This document shows, piece after piece, positions 47,146 to 55,993 of a stretch of 64,000 nt of DNA (its first letter is position 1; each line of letters opens with the position of its first letter). The DNA is from Acuticoccus sp. I52.16.1 (GTDB lineage: Bacteria; Pseudomonadota; Alphaproteobacteria; Rhizobiales; Amorphaceae), in assembly GCF_022865125.1 (NCBI RefSeq), contig NZ_CP094828.1, positions 4,953,219-5,017,218 on the forward strand, given 5' to 3'. Made by a program: the position numbers and the translations under genes. The notes beneath the pieces are model-generated. The model saw only the letters and a list, made by a program, of their open reading frames with translations, did not search any database and was not told the origin of the DNA.

Positions 47146-47835
47146 GTGCCGACCGCGCTGATCTTTGACGTTTTCGGCACCGTGGCCGACTGGCGCGGAT
47201 CCATCGCGCGGGGCCTCGCCCCGTGGATCGCGCAGGTCGACGACCGCCTCGCGTTCGCCGACGCATGGCGCGCGCGCTACCAACCGTCGATGGAGATGGT
47301 GCGAAGCGGGCAGCGCCCGTTCGTCCCCCTCGACACGCTGCACCGGGAAAACCTCGACGCCGTGATCGAGGCGACGGGGGCGACGATCCCCGAGGCCGAC
47401 CGCGACCGGGTGAACCTCCTGTGGCACCGGCTCGACGGCTGGCCCGACAGCGCGGCCGGCCTCGCGCGCCTGGGCGAGCGCTTCATCCTCGCCCCGCACT
47501 CGAACGGCAACGTGCGGCTGATGCTGGACATGGCCCGCCACAACGGCTGGCGCTGGGACGCGATCCTGGGCGCGGAGACGACCGGCTACTACAAGCCGCG
47601 CCCGGAGAGCTACCGCGGTGCCGCCGCGATCCTGATGCTGCCGCCCGGCGACGTGATGATGGTCGCCGCCCACAACAGCGACCTCGCCGCCGCGCGCGCC
47701 TGCGGCCTCGCCACCGCCTTCATCCCGCGCCCCACCGAGCACGGCCCCGGCCAGACCATCGACCTCGAGCCGAGCGAGGACTGGGACGTGGTCGCCGAGG
47801 ACCTCTCCGATCTCGCCGCGAAGCTCGGCGCATGA
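47146..47835 (+). CDS. Haloacid dehalogenase type II family hydrolase
   Basis: A 229-residue HAD-superfamily enzyme. Nucleophile Asp8 lies in FDVFGTVADW, motif II is SNGN (APHSNGNVRLM), motif III Lys is in TGYYKPRPESY, and the acidic residue follows in VAAHNSDLAAA. The FGT and HNSDL forms are characteristic of L-2-haloacid dehalogenases, although many relatives act on other substrates. The GTG start has GGAG five bases upstream. Its stop overlaps the next start (ATGA), so it is coupled to the SelW-type gene. Confidence 0.9.
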   Translation: MPTALIFDVFGTVADWRGSIARGLAPWIAQVDDRLAFADAWRARYQPSMEMVRSGQRPFVPLDTLHRENLDAVIEATGATIPEADRDRVNLLWHRLDGWPDSAAGLARLGERFILAPHSNGNVRLMLDMARHNGWRWDAILGAETTGYYKPRPESYRGAAAILMLPPGDVMMVAAHNSDLAAARACGLATAFIPRPTEHGPGQTIDLEPSEDWDVVAEDLSDLAAKLGA

Positions 47836-48113
47836 GCGGGGCCGGGCCGCGGGTCGTCATCACCTACTGCACGCAGTGCAACTGGCTGCTGCGGTCGGGC
47901 TGGATGGCGCAGGAGCTCCTGTCGACCTTCGGCACCGACCTCGACGCCGTGTCGCTGGTGCCGGGCACCGGCGGCGTGTTCGAGATCACCGTCGACGGCA
48001 CGGTGATCTGGGAGCGCAAGCGCGACGGCGGCTTCCCGGACGTCAAGTCGTTGAAGCAGCGCGTGCGCGATCTGGCCTTCGCCGACCGCGACCTCGGCCA
48101 TCTCGACCGCTGA
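47832..48113 (+). CDS. SelT/SelW/SelH family (Rdx) thioredoxin-like protein
   Basis: A 93-residue protein: VVITYCTQCNWLLRSGWMAQELLSTF with a CxxC pair at Cys13/Cys16, then VSLVPGTGGVFEITVDGTVIWERKRDGGFPDVKSLKQRVRD. The selenocysteine of animal homologues is replaced by Cys. A redox role is inferred from the fold. It is translationally coupled to the upstream dehalogenase-type gene. Confidence 0.92.
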   Translation: MSGAGPRVVITYCTQCNWLLRSGWMAQELLSTFGTDLDAVSLVPGTGGVFEITVDGTVIWERKRDGGFPDVKSLKQRVRDLAFADRDLGHLDR

Positions 48114-48117
48114 CCGT

Positions 48118-49059
48118 TCATCCCAATCGCTCCAATACCACCTCGGGGTCAGCGAGATTGTAGAAGCGCCCCTCGGGTAAATGAATATCTTCGAAGTCGA
48201 GGAATATCTCTTTCTGATTTAGCGACTTTGTTTTTGCGATAGTTTTGAATATCTCGATCTGAGGTGTCCTGGGGCAGAATATCGTAATTTCTGCATTGAC
48301 TTCTTTTATCAATGCGATGTTGTGAAAGGCCGATCCGATGAGTCCGGCGATGTGCGATGCGGACTCTAGAAGCTCGAGCTGGTCGGCTATCGAGTGCTGT
48401 TCGGGGCGATAAATCAGCCAGCCCCGCTTTCGCAGAACCTTCTCGGTTTCGATCAAGCTGGAGAATGTATTCGTCTTGGTCGGCAGCGCGCTTCGAGAAA
48501 GCCACACCTTCGGCCCACGCCGGCGCCGCCACCGTGCCGGCGCTTGGTACTGCCCTAAGAAGTCCGCATACTGTTCATGAAACTTGTGCCGAATAATGCA
48601 GCCTGGCTCTGGGACATGGAGAGTATCGACGCGAGTAGGTCCCCGCGCCTTTATGAATTTATTGTCGATGCGGAGCACATCGAGGATGCCCTTCTGGTAA
48701 GGGAGGAGCGCTGGTAGCCTACTCCAGATCACGGGTAGGTCCGGCCTCTGCTTTGCATACCAGAGATGGGCGCAGGCCTCTAATATATAGTGCCCGAAAT
48801 GAGACGTCGTGTAGCCGCCGAAAATATACTTCCCGTCAATTCGCCTTATTGATGCATTACCTAGTTCTATAGGAGGCGGTTTCACCAAGCGTTGATTGGA
48901 GCGAATGAGAGCCGCGTCCAGTATATCTTCATTGTCTCTTGTGACTGCCCCTCCGGTTTGCTGTCCCAATTTCCCCCTGAGTGGCGGTTGATTTTTGCCG
49001 CCTGGGCGTTGGAACGGGAAAGCGATCGCATCAGGATAGGTGCTGATGGATAAACTCAT
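48118..49059 (-). CDS. Glycosyltransferase family 61-type protein (low GC, probably acquired)
   Basis: A 313-residue cytoplasmic protein with GGYTTSHFGHYILEACAHLWYA in the middle and VWLSRSALPTKTNTFSSLIETEKVLRKRG followed by LIYRPEQHSIADQLELLESASHIAGLIGSAFHNIALI. The SR-S...L..A..I.G..GSAFHN pattern is that of family 61/DUF563 glycosyltransferases, which act in capsule, LPS or protein glycan synthesis. Codon use is AT-richer than all neighbours, with codons such as ATA and TTA that are rare elsewhere. AGGAAG precedes the ATG. No other polysaccharide gene is adjacent, so it looks like an isolated transferred gene. Confidence 0.8.
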   Translation of the reverse strand: MSLSISTYPDAIAFPFQRPGGKNQPPLRGKLGQQTGGAVTRDNEDILDAALIRSNQRLVKPPPIELGNASIRRIDGKYIFGGYTTSHFGHYILEACAHLWYAKQRPDLPVIWSRLPALLPYQKGILDVLRIDNKFIKARGPTRVDTLHVPEPGCIIRHKFHEQYADFLGQYQAPARWRRRRGPKVWLSRSALPTKTNTFSSLIETEKVLRKRGWLIYRPEQHSIADQLELLESASHIAGLIGSAFHNIALIKEVNAEITIFCPRTPQIEIFKTIAKTKSLNQKEIFLDFEDIHLPEGRFYNLADPEVVLERLG

Positions 49060-49172
49060 TCCAGCGCTTCCTGTTGCTAGCAAAGCGCGCCTGTAGAGCG
49101 CGCAGCTCTCGAGCCGGCCGCAGCGCCGACCGGCTCGGCAGGCCGGCGCTGCGGCCGGCACGAAACGGGCGA

Positions 49173-49526
49173 TCAGACGTTCAGGATCTGATCGAACCCG
49201 CCGTAGATCATGCGCTTGCCGTCGAACGGCATCGGCGCACGGTCGGGGGCCATGCGCGGGTCCTGCATGACCGACTGCCAGCCGGTGTCGCGCGTCGCCT
49301 TGTCGGGCCAGGTGACCCAGGCGAACACGACCGCCTCGTCCTCCTTCCGCTTCACCGCGAGCGGGAAGGACGTCACCTCGCCGTCCGGCACGTCGTTCTG
49401 CCAGCACTCGACGACCTGGAGGGCGCCGTATTCCTTGAAGACCGCGGCCGCCTCCCGGGCGTGCTCGAGGTAGGCTTCGCGGTTGGCCGTCGGCACCGCG
49501 GCGACAAATCCATCGACGAACGTCAT
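49173..49526 (-). CDS. DUF1428 family protein
   Basis: A 117-residue protein: FVDGFVAAVPTANREAYLEHAREAAAVFKEYGALQVVECWQNDVPDGEVTSF and the C-terminal MPFDGKRMIYGGFDQIL match DUF1428, a dimeric alpha-beta barrel family of unknown function. It lies 12 bases after a VOC-family gene and shares its strand, opposite an HxlR regulator. Confidence 0.9.
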   Translation of the reverse strand: MTFVDGFVAAVPTANREAYLEHAREAAAVFKEYGALQVVECWQNDVPDGEVTSFPLAVKRKEDEAVVFAWVTWPDKATRDTGWQSVMQDPRMAPDRAPMPFDGKRMIYGGFDQILNV

Positions 49527-49538
49527 ATCCGTTATCCC

Positions 49539-49970
49539 TTACGCGACCGCCGGCTCGCCCGACGCCGCCGCTTTGAAGCCTGCCGGATCCATCCACATCA
49601 CTTCCCAGATGTGACCGTCCGGATCCTCGAACGACCGGCCGTACATGAAGCCGAACTCCTGGGTCGGCGTCGGGTCGGGCGCGCCGCCGGCACCGGCCGC
49701 CCGGGTCACCATCGCGTCCACCGCGGCGCGACTGTCGCAGGAGAGGCACAGAAGCGTCTCCACCGTGTCGCGGCCGGCGATGGGGCGGGTCGTGAATTCT
49801 GAAAACTTTTCGTGTGTCAGCAGCATGACGTGGATCGCGTCGCTGAACGTCATGCCGATCGCCGTTCCCTCCTCGCAGAACATGTTCCGCGTGGCGCCGA
49901 TCGCCTCGTAGAAGGCGATGGCGCGGTTGAGGTCGGTCACGGGCAGGTTGATGAAGATCATTTGTATCAT
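49539..49970 (-). CDS. VOC (glyoxalase/bleomycin resistance) superfamily protein
   Basis: A 143-residue protein: MIFINLPVTDLNRAIAFYEAIGATRNM, then AIHVMLLTHEKFSEFT and FGRSFEDPDGHIWEVMWMDP-type C-terminus, the paired beta-alpha-beta-beta-beta modules of the VOC fold. The terminal E-W-E-V metal region is kept. The function is undefined. ATG 49970 has GGAGG upstream. It forms an operon with the DUF1428 gene and is divergent from the HxlR regulator, a common arrangement. Confidence 0.9.
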   Translation of the reverse strand: MIQMIFINLPVTDLNRAIAFYEAIGATRNMFCEEGTAIGMTFSDAIHVMLLTHEKFSEFTTRPIAGRDTVETLLCLSCDSRAAVDAMVTRAAGAGGAPDPTPTQEFGFMYGRSFEDPDGHIWEVMWMDPAGFKAAASGEPAVA

Positions 49971-50026
49971 TGCCCACCTCCCTTGGGATTTGGCGAACAT
50001 CGCAGAGTGAGTTATCTTTTGCAACT

Positions 50027-50770
50027 ATGGAGTCAGAAAAAATAACTGAACGAGAGTCCGAGACCACCGACCCGATCGGCTGGAGCTACAACGACGCGTG
50101 CGGCGCGGCGCACGCGCTCGACCTGGTGGGCGAGCGGTGGACGCTGCTGGCGATGCGCGAACTGATGATGGGGCCGAAGCGTTTCACCGACCTTCGCGCC
50201 AGCCTGCCGGGGATCAGCGCCAACGTGTTGACGCAGCGGCTGACCAAGTTGGAGGCGGTGGGCGTGGTGGAGCGGGTGACGCTGCCGCCGCCGGCGGGCC
50301 GGGCCTATCAGTTGACGCCCTGGGGCTACGAAGCGCGGCCGATCTTCATGGTGCTGGGTCGCTGGGGTGCGCGCTCGCCGCGCCACGACCCGACGCTGCC
50401 GCTCACCGCCAACTCGATCCTGATGTCGTTCGAGACGATGCTGGACGCGGAGCGCGCCGCCGGGGTCGCGCTCGCGATCGGCCTGACGATCGGAGGCGAG
50501 AGCTTCCGCGTCGCGGTGGCGCAGGGGGCCTTGCGCGTGGAGCGGGACGGTCCGGGGCCGGTCGCGGCCGGGATCGTCACCCCGGCCGCGCCGCCGCTCG
50601 CGGGTTGGGTCTACGGCGGGGTGCCGCTGGAGACGCTGGAGGCGGACGGCGTGATGCGGGTGACGGGCGATCGTGGCGTGTTGGCCACGTTCCGCACGCT
50701 CTTCGTCCTGCCGGCTAAAGCGGGGCTTGAGGACTGCGCGAACGGGGGTTGCGACAGGCGCGAATCATGA
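50027..50770 (+). CDS. HxlR family transcriptional regulator
   Basis: A 247-residue regulator. The N-terminal HxlR winged helix (ALDLVGERWTLLAMRELMMGPKRFTDLRASLPGISANVLTQRLTKLEAVGVVERVTLPP) is followed by an extra C-terminal domain of about 120 residues (SILMSFETMLDAERAAGVALAIGLTIGG...) like the sterol-carrier-type domains found in long HxlR proteins. It is divergent from the VOC/DUF1428 pair with a 56-base gap that contains AGTT-N8-AACT, a possible operator. Its stop overlaps the ATG of a short frame (50767). Confidence 0.88.
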   Translation: MESEKITERESETTDPIGWSYNDACGAAHALDLVGERWTLLAMRELMMGPKRFTDLRASLPGISANVLTQRLTKLEAVGVVERVTLPPPAGRAYQLTPWGYEARPIFMVLGRWGARSPRHDPTLPLTANSILMSFETMLDAERAAGVALAIGLTIGGESFRVAVAQGALRVERDGPGPVAAGIVTPAAPPLAGWVYGGVPLETLEADGVMRVTGDRGVLATFRTLFVLPAKAGLEDCANGGCDRRES

Positions 50771-50928
50771 CAACATCGCCCTCGTGTACAACACAGCGAA
50801 AGGAGGTGATCCATGTCGAGTGGGATTCTGAAGCGGGCGGCAACGTCTGGATCGAATCGGTGGACGACGGAGCAGCCTTCTTCGTTCCGCTGACCGATCG
50901 GGCTGCGCCGGACGTATTCGTCCGCTGA
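50767..50928 (+). CDS. Putative small acidic protein, 53 codons
   Basis: The frame starts at an ATG that overlaps the HxlR stop (ATGA). After a poor N-terminus it reads VIHVEWDSEAGGNVWIESV then DDGAAFFVPLTDRAAPDVFVR, which looks like a real folded segment with high-GC third positions. An internal GTG at 50806 abuts a GAAAGGAG. A second ATG at 50813 in another frame is perfectly placed for the same SD but encodes only 26 residues. A strong terminator follows 10 bases after the stop. Expression of one of these frames is likely, though which is unclear. No family is recognised. Confidence 0.4.
   Translation: MTTSPSCTTQRKEVIHVEWDSEAGGNVWIESVDDGAAFFVPLTDRAAPDVFVR
50798..50813 (+). promoter_or_regulatory. 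Exceptional ribosome-binding site complementary to the 16S rRNA tail
   Basis: GAAAGGAGGTGATCCA is complementary over 16 bases to the 3' end of alphaproteobacterial 16S rRNA (GGATCACCTCCTTTC plus one base). It overlaps the ATG at 50813. Such full-length complementarity is far beyond a normal SD. Confidence 0.75.
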
Positions 50929-50937
50929 AGCTCACGG

Positions 50938-50964
50938 GGGGTCGCGAAAGCGACCCCTTTTTTT
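50938..50964 (+). terminator. Strong terminator after the small ORF
   Basis: An 8-bp stem (GGGGTCGC/GCGACCCC) with a GAAA tetraloop is followed by seven Ts. Confidence 0.92.
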
Positions 50965-51107
50965 GTTCCTGCCTCGCGACACACGGGTCCAGATCTTGGC
51001 CGATCCGATCACCGTCCTGGACGTGACGATCGCGGACTGAGCCGCGTCGAACCGTCACCCCGCCCGGCGCGCCGCGGTAAGGGTGGGATCGCCGGGCGGG
51101 GCGGGTG

Positions 51108-51908
51108 TCACACGTCCAGCGTCACCATCACCGGCACGTGGTCGGAGGGCTTCGACCAGCCGCGGGTGTGCTTTTCCACCGTCACGCCCTCAAGCCGGTC
51201 GGCGGCGAAGGGGGAGAGCATGATGTGGTCGATGCGGATCCCGTTGTTCTTCTGCCAGGCGCCGGCCTGATAGTCCCAGAAGGTGTAGATGCCGTCCGAC
51301 CGGTCGACCGCGCGCTGCGCGTCCAGGTAGCCGAGGTTGACGAGAGCGCGGTGCCTGGATCGGCTCTCGGGCTGGAACAGCGCATCCTCGACCCAGCGGT
51401 CCGGATGGCGGGCGTCGTGGGGCTCGGGGATGACGTTGTAGTCGCCGGCCAGCACGATCGGCTCGTCGTTGGCGAGGAGCGCTTCGGCGTGGGTCAGCAT
51501 CCGGTCCATCCAGCCGAGTTTGTAGCCGAACTTGCCGCTCGGCTCGGGGCTGCGCTCGACCGGGTTGCCGTTGGGCAGGTAGAGGCTGACCACCCGGACC
51601 GCGCCGGTGTCGGTCGAGACGGTCGCCTCGATCCAGCGGGAGTGCTCGTCGGCCTCGTCGCCGGGGAGGCGGCGGGTGACGTCCTCCAGCGGGCGCTTGG
51701 AGAGGAGCGCCACGCCGTTGAACCCCTTCTGCCCGTGCGTCGCGACGTTGTAGCCCAGCCGCTCGATCGCTTCGCCGGGGAACGTCTCGTCCTGACTCTT
51801 GATCTCCTGCAGGCACACGACGTCCGGCGCGCACTCCTCCAGCCAGCGCGTCAGACTGTCGATCCGGGCCTTGACGCCGTTGATGTTCCAGGTCGCGACG
51901 GTCAGCAT
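51108..51908 (-). CDS. xthA: Exodeoxyribonuclease III
   Basis: XthA is an AP endonuclease and 3'-5' exonuclease for base-excision repair. The 266-residue protein has TWNINGVKAR, LQEIKSQDETFP (metal Glu), LYLPNGNP, GDYNVIPEPHD, DHIMLSP and the C-terminal catalytic SDHVPVMV. All are in the expected order for the ExoIII family. It is four bases from the stop-proximal end of the erpA gene and on the same strand. Confidence 0.95.
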   Translation of the reverse strand: MLTVATWNINGVKARIDSLTRWLEECAPDVVCLQEIKSQDETFPGEAIERLGYNVATHGQKGFNGVALLSKRPLEDVTRRLPGDEADEHSRWIEATVSTDTGAVRVVSLYLPNGNPVERSPEPSGKFGYKLGWMDRMLTHAEALLANDEPIVLAGDYNVIPEPHDARHPDRWVEDALFQPESRSRHRALVNLGYLDAQRAVDRSDGIYTFWDYQAGAWQKNNGIRIDHIMLSPFAADRLEGVTVEKHTRGWSKPSDHVPVMVTLDV

Positions 51909-51912
51909 CGGG

Positions 51913-52245
51913 TCAGAACAGCGAGAACGAGGTGCCGCACCCGCAGGACGATTCGGCGTTGGGGTTCTTGATCTGGAAGGACTGACCCATGAGGTCGTCC
52001 ACGAAGTCGAGCTGGGCGCCGGCGAGGAAGGGCAGGGACACGGGGTCGACGACGACGGTCGCGGCGTCGCCCTCGATGACGAGGTCCTCGCCCTCGGGCC
52101 CCTCCACCAGATCGTATCTGTACTGGAAGCCCGAGCAGCCGCCCCCCTCGACCGAGACGCGCAGCGCCTTGGCCGGCTCGGTCGAAAGGATCTTGGCGAC
52201 GCGCGTCAGGGCGCGGGGCGTGACGGAAAAGGAAGCGTCGGTCAT
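51913..52245 (-). CDS. erpA: Iron-sulfur cluster insertion protein ErpA (A-type carrier)
   Basis: A 110-residue A-type Fe-S carrier with the three ligand cysteines Cys37 (GGGCSGF), Cys101 and Cys103 (SSCGCGTSF) and an intervening FVDDLMGQSFQIKNPNA. ATG 52245 is chosen because GGAGG then lies six bases upstream; the ATG at 52251 would abut the SD. It is divergent from dgt, as in many alphaproteobacteria. A paralogous IscA/SufA role cannot be excluded, but the synteny favours ErpA. Confidence 0.9.
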   Translation of the reverse strand: MTDASFSVTPRALTRVAKILSTEPAKALRVSVEGGGCSGFQYRYDLVEGPEGEDLVIEGDAATVVVDPVSLPFLAGAQLDFVDDLMGQSFQIKNPNAESSCGCGTSFSLF

Positions 52246-52423
52246 GCGCATCCTCCAAATGCTATGAACCTCCTCAATATAGTGTCGATGGCGCCGGCGA
52301 AACATGGTCGGCGCGAAATGCCCGGATGGGTGGTCTCGCCGGGCGTGTTAAGGGGGCGGAAGCGGGAAAGGTGCACCGTCCTCGCCGTGATTCGGTGACG
52401 ACGGACTTCTCCAAGGAGGCAAC

Positions 52424-53605
52424 ATGCAGAACGTGCGACCCTCGCCGCGCCTGCTGGCGCCCTATGCGACGCAGCCGACGGCGAGCCGCGGCCGGCGCAT
52501 CGCCGAGCCTTCGTCCGCCACCCGCACCGCCTTCCAGCGCGACCGCGACCGGATCGTCCACTCGTCCGCCTTCCGCAGGCTGACGCACAAGACGCAGGTC
52601 TTCATCTCCACCGACGGCGACCACTTCCGCACCCGGCTGACGCACTCGCTGGAGGTGGCGCAGATCGCTTCGTCCATCGCCCGCGTCCTGTCGCTGGACG
52701 AGGATCTGACCGAGGCTCTGGCGCTGTCGCACGATTTCGGCCACACCCCCTTCGGCCACGAGGGGGAGGACGTGCTCGACCGCCTGATGGCCGCCCACGG
52801 CGGGTTCGATCACAACGTCCAGGCCTATCGCATCGTCACCAGCCTGGAGCGCCGCTACGCGCACTATGACGGGCTGAACCTGACCTACGAGACGCTGGAA
52901 GGGCTGGTGAAGCACAACGGCCCGCCCGAGCCGGACGCGCTCCTCTTCCTGACCGACCCGCAGTGCGCCGACCTCGATCTGACCTCCCAGGCCGGCCTGG
53001 AGGCGCAGACCGCGGCGATCTCCGACGACATCGCCTACAACGCCCACGACATCGACGACGGACTGCGCTCCGGCCTCCTCAGCTTCGAGGCGCTGACCGA
53101 GGTGCCGCTGATCGCCGCCATCCTCGAAGAGGTGGACGCGGAGGCGCCGGGGATCGAGCCGATGCGCCGCACGCACGAGATCGTGCGCCGCCTGCTGACC
53201 CGGATGATCGAGGACGTGATCGGCGAGACGGTGCGGCGGATCGCGCGGGCGGGGATCGCCTCGGCGGCGGACGTGGCGGCGCAGGCGGGGCCGATGGTGG
53301 CCTTTTCCGAGACGATGGCGGCGTCGGAAAAAGCGCTGAAACGGCTGCTGTTCGCCAACCTCTACCGCCATCCGGACGTGCTGGAGGTCCGCCAGAAGGC
53401 GGCGCGGGTGGTGGAGGAACTGTTCGAGGCCTATGCCGGCGACGCGGCGCTGCTTCCCGCGTCCTGGCGCGATCCGGCCGATGGCGAGGCTCGCCGACTG
53501 CGCCGCACGTGCGACTATATCGCCGGCATGACGGACCGCTTCGCGCTGATCGAGCATCGCCGGCTGATCGGCGGTACGCCGGACCTCGCGACCCCGGTCC
53601 ACTGA
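52424..53605 (+). CDS. dgt: Deoxyguanosinetriphosphate triphosphohydrolase-like protein
   Basis: A 393-residue HD-domain dNTPase. The HD metal site is formed by RLTHSLEVAQI and SHDFGHTPFGHEGED, with the third ligand in SDDIAYNAHDIDDG. The N-terminal RTAFQRDRDRIVHSSAFRRLTHKTQVF is the family signature. The alphaproteobacterial enzymes of this group act on several dNTPs, so strict dGTPase activity is not assured. It heads the block dgt-argS-SPOR-nagZ-scpAB. Confidence 0.93.
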   Translation: MQNVRPSPRLLAPYATQPTASRGRRIAEPSSATRTAFQRDRDRIVHSSAFRRLTHKTQVFISTDGDHFRTRLTHSLEVAQIASSIARVLSLDEDLTEALALSHDFGHTPFGHEGEDVLDRLMAAHGGFDHNVQAYRIVTSLERRYAHYDGLNLTYETLEGLVKHNGPPEPDALLFLTDPQCADLDLTSQAGLEAQTAAISDDIAYNAHDIDDGLRSGLLSFEALTEVPLIAAILEEVDAEAPGIEPMRRTHEIVRRLLTRMIEDVIGETVRRIARAGIASAADVAAQAGPMVAFSETMAASEKALKRLLFANLYRHPDVLEVRQKAARVVEELFEAYAGDAALLPASWRDPADGEARRLRRTCDYIAGMTDRFALIEHRRLIGGTPDLATPVH

Positions 53606-53729
53606 CCCCGACCGGGGGGGCCACGCCCGGCCAAGCCCCCCGTCCGGCCACAAGCTGCAATCGAGGATGCGGAGGTAGTCCTGCCGCCGGGTCTGCCGCA
53701 GAGTGCGGGGCCATCTGGAGGGTCACACG

Positions 53730-53966
53730 ATGTTCAAGTCGTTGTTCAAGTCCTTCGCCGGGCACAAGGATGCGCACGAGCTTCCGCAGCCGGCCAAGGC
53801 CAAGGCGGTCGGGATCGAGGACTTGCTCGCCGGCGAGGGGCAGGGCGACCGGATCCCGCTCGGCGCGATCCACGCCCAGTTCGACACGATGGGCCAGAAC
53901 CGGGCCAGCAAGAACCAGCGCACGTCGACGGTGGTGAAGGTCATGCGCGTCCCCAACCAGGGCTGA
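53730..53966 (+). CDS. Small hypothetical protein
   Basis: A 78-residue basic protein: MFKSLFKSFAGHKDAHELPQPAKAKAVGIEDLLAGEGQGDRIPLGAIHAQFDTMGQNRASKNQRTSTVVKV with no recognised domain (shown here in part only to indicate character: short amphipathic start, basic C-terminus). GGAGGGT precedes the ATG by six bases. It sits between dgt and argS, where no conserved gene is expected. Confidence 0.6.
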   Translation: MFKSLFKSFAGHKDAHELPQPAKAKAVGIEDLLAGEGQGDRIPLGAIHAQFDTMGQNRASKNQRTSTVVKVMRVPNQG

Positions 53967-54202
53967 CGCAAGCGGGAGAGGCGGGACACGACGCGCAGGC
54001 GCCGATGGCAGGCGCCGGCGACGCCCGCGGTCGGGCGGCCCGGCCGTGCGCATTGCCTGCGCCGAGGGGTTGCGTTCGGGCCGCGTTGCGGCGAGTTGAG
54101 GGCGCGAAAGCGCGCCGCGGACGTCTCCGTGGCTACGATGAGCCTCGCACCGCCGGAACGAAGGCGCTATGAGGCCCGCGAACAACCTCACGTCGGACCG
54201 TC

Positions 54203-55930
54203 ATGCACCTCTTTGAAGAGCTCAAATCTCGCGTCATCGCCATCGTGGAGGCGGAAGGCTTGCGCGAAGGGCTCGACCGGATCGCCATCGAGACCCCGCG
54301 CGACCCTTCGCACGGCGACCTTTCCACCAACGCCGCGATGGTGCTGGCCAAGGCGGCCAAGCGCAATCCGCGCCAGCTGGGCGAGCTGATCGCCGAGAAG
54401 CTGGGCGCCGACCCGCTGGTGGCTGAGACGAGCGTCGCGGGGCCGGGTTTCGTCAACATCCGCATCTCCGACCAGGCGGCCTCGGCGGTCATCCTCTCCG
54501 CGCTCGACGGCGAGCGGTTCACCGGGCTCGCCCGCACGCCCGCCCCGCAGCGGGTCAACGTGGAGTACGTCTCGGCCAATCCGACCGGGCCGCTCCATGT
54601 CGGCCACGCGCGCGGCGCGGTGGTGGGCGACGCGCTCGCCTCGATCCTGGCTCTGCGCGGGCACGAGGTGACGCGCGAGTACTACATCAACGACGCCGGG
54701 GCGCAGGTCGACGTTCTCGCCCGCTCGGCGTACCTGCGCTACCGCGAAGCGCTGGGCGAGACGGTGGAGATCCCGGCCGGCCTCTATCCGGGCGACTATC
54801 TGGTCCCGGTCGGGGAGGCGCTGGCGGCCGCCCACGGCGACCGGCTGGCCACGATGGACGAGGCCGAGTGGCTGCCGATCGTGCGCGAGGCGGCGATCGC
54901 GGCGATGATGGCGACCGTGCGCGAGGATCTCGCCGTGCTCGACATTCGGCACGATCTGTTCTTCTCCGAGCGCAGCCTGCAGACGCCGGACGACATCGTC
55001 GCCGAGACGGTGGCGAAGCTGGAGCGGGACGGGCTCATCTACGAGGGCGTGCTGCCGCGGCCGAAGGGCGCGGCGGAAGACTGGGAGGACCGCGAGCAGA
55101 CGCTGTTCCGCTCCACCCGATATGGCGACGACGTGGACCGGGCGCTCAAGAAGTCGGACGGCAGCTACACCTATTTCGCCTCCGACATCGCCTACCACGC
55201 CGACAAGATCGACCGCGGCTACGACCGCCTGATCGACGTCCTGGGCGCCGACCATGGCGGCTATGTGCGGCGGATGACGGCGGCGGTGGCCGCGCTCAGC
55301 CACGGCCGCGTGACGCTCGACTGCCTCTTGTGCCAGCTGGTGAAGCTCTACCGGGCGGGCGAGCCGGTGAAGATGTCCAAGCGGTCGGGCGATTTCGTGA
55401 CGTTGCGCGACGTGGTCGACGAAGTCGGCGCGGATGCGGTGCGGTTCATGATGCTGTATCGCAAATCGGACGCGCCGCTCGACTTCGACTTTGTCAAAGT
55501 CACAGAACAGAGTCGCGATAATCCTGTCTTTTACGTGCAATACGCACACGCGCGGTGCGCCTCGGCCAAGCGCCAGGCCGTTGAAGCGTTTGACGAATCG
55601 GTCGTGGAGGATTTGTCCGGCGTAGACCTTTCTGCCCTGAACGATTCGGGTGAGCGCACAATTGCGATACTATTGGCGCAGTGGCCGCAGCTATTGGCGA
55701 CGGCAGCGGACGCTGCCGAGCCGCATCGCGTGGCATTCTACCTCAATGACCTAGCCTCGGCCTTGCATGCGCAGTGGAACAGGGGCAAGGATATGCCGAC
55801 GCTACGGTTCGTTAACACGGAGTCGAGAGAGTTGACCCGGGCAAGGCTCGCCCTGGTCGAAGCGGTTCGCTCTGCACTTGCACAGGGCCTTGCCGCACTC
55901 GGTGTGAGCGCGCCGGTCGAAATGCGGTAG
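54203..55930 (+). CDS. argS: Arginyl-tRNA synthetase
   Basis: ArgRS charges tRNA-Arg with arginine. The 575-residue protein has the N-terminal tRNA D-loop recognition domain, the class I motif HVGHARG (after ANPTGPL), the KMSKRSG motif and the C-terminal anticodon-binding domain. The last third (about 55480-55860) uses AT-richer codons than the rest. It lies in the dgt-argS-SPOR-nagZ block. The function is certain. Confidence 0.97.
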   Translation: MHLFEELKSRVIAIVEAEGLREGLDRIAIETPRDPSHGDLSTNAAMVLAKAAKRNPRQLGELIAEKLGADPLVAETSVAGPGFVNIRISDQAASAVILSALDGERFTGLARTPAPQRVNVEYVSANPTGPLHVGHARGAVVGDALASILALRGHEVTREYYINDAGAQVDVLARSAYLRYREALGETVEIPAGLYPGDYLVPVGEALAAAHGDRLATMDEAEWLPIVREAAIAAMMATVREDLAVLDIRHDLFFSERSLQTPDDIVAETVAKLERDGLIYEGVLPRPKGAAEDWEDREQTLFRSTRYGDDVDRALKKSDGSYTYFASDIAYHADKIDRGYDRLIDVLGADHGGYVRRMTAAVAALSHGRVTLDCLLCQLVKLYRAGEPVKMSKRSGDFVTLRDVVDEVGADAVRFMMLYRKSDAPLDFDFVKVTEQSRDNPVFYVQYAHARCASAKRQAVEAFDESVVEDLSGVDLSALNDSGERTIAILLAQWPQLLATAADAAEPHRVAFYLNDLASALHAQWNRGKDMPTLRFVNTESRELTRARLALVEAVRSALAQGLAALGVSAPVEMR

Positions 55931-55993
55931 CCGTCCCGTCAGGGGACCCTGCGGATCCCCACTGGCGGTGATGGTAAGTTGAGTGGCGGCGAG

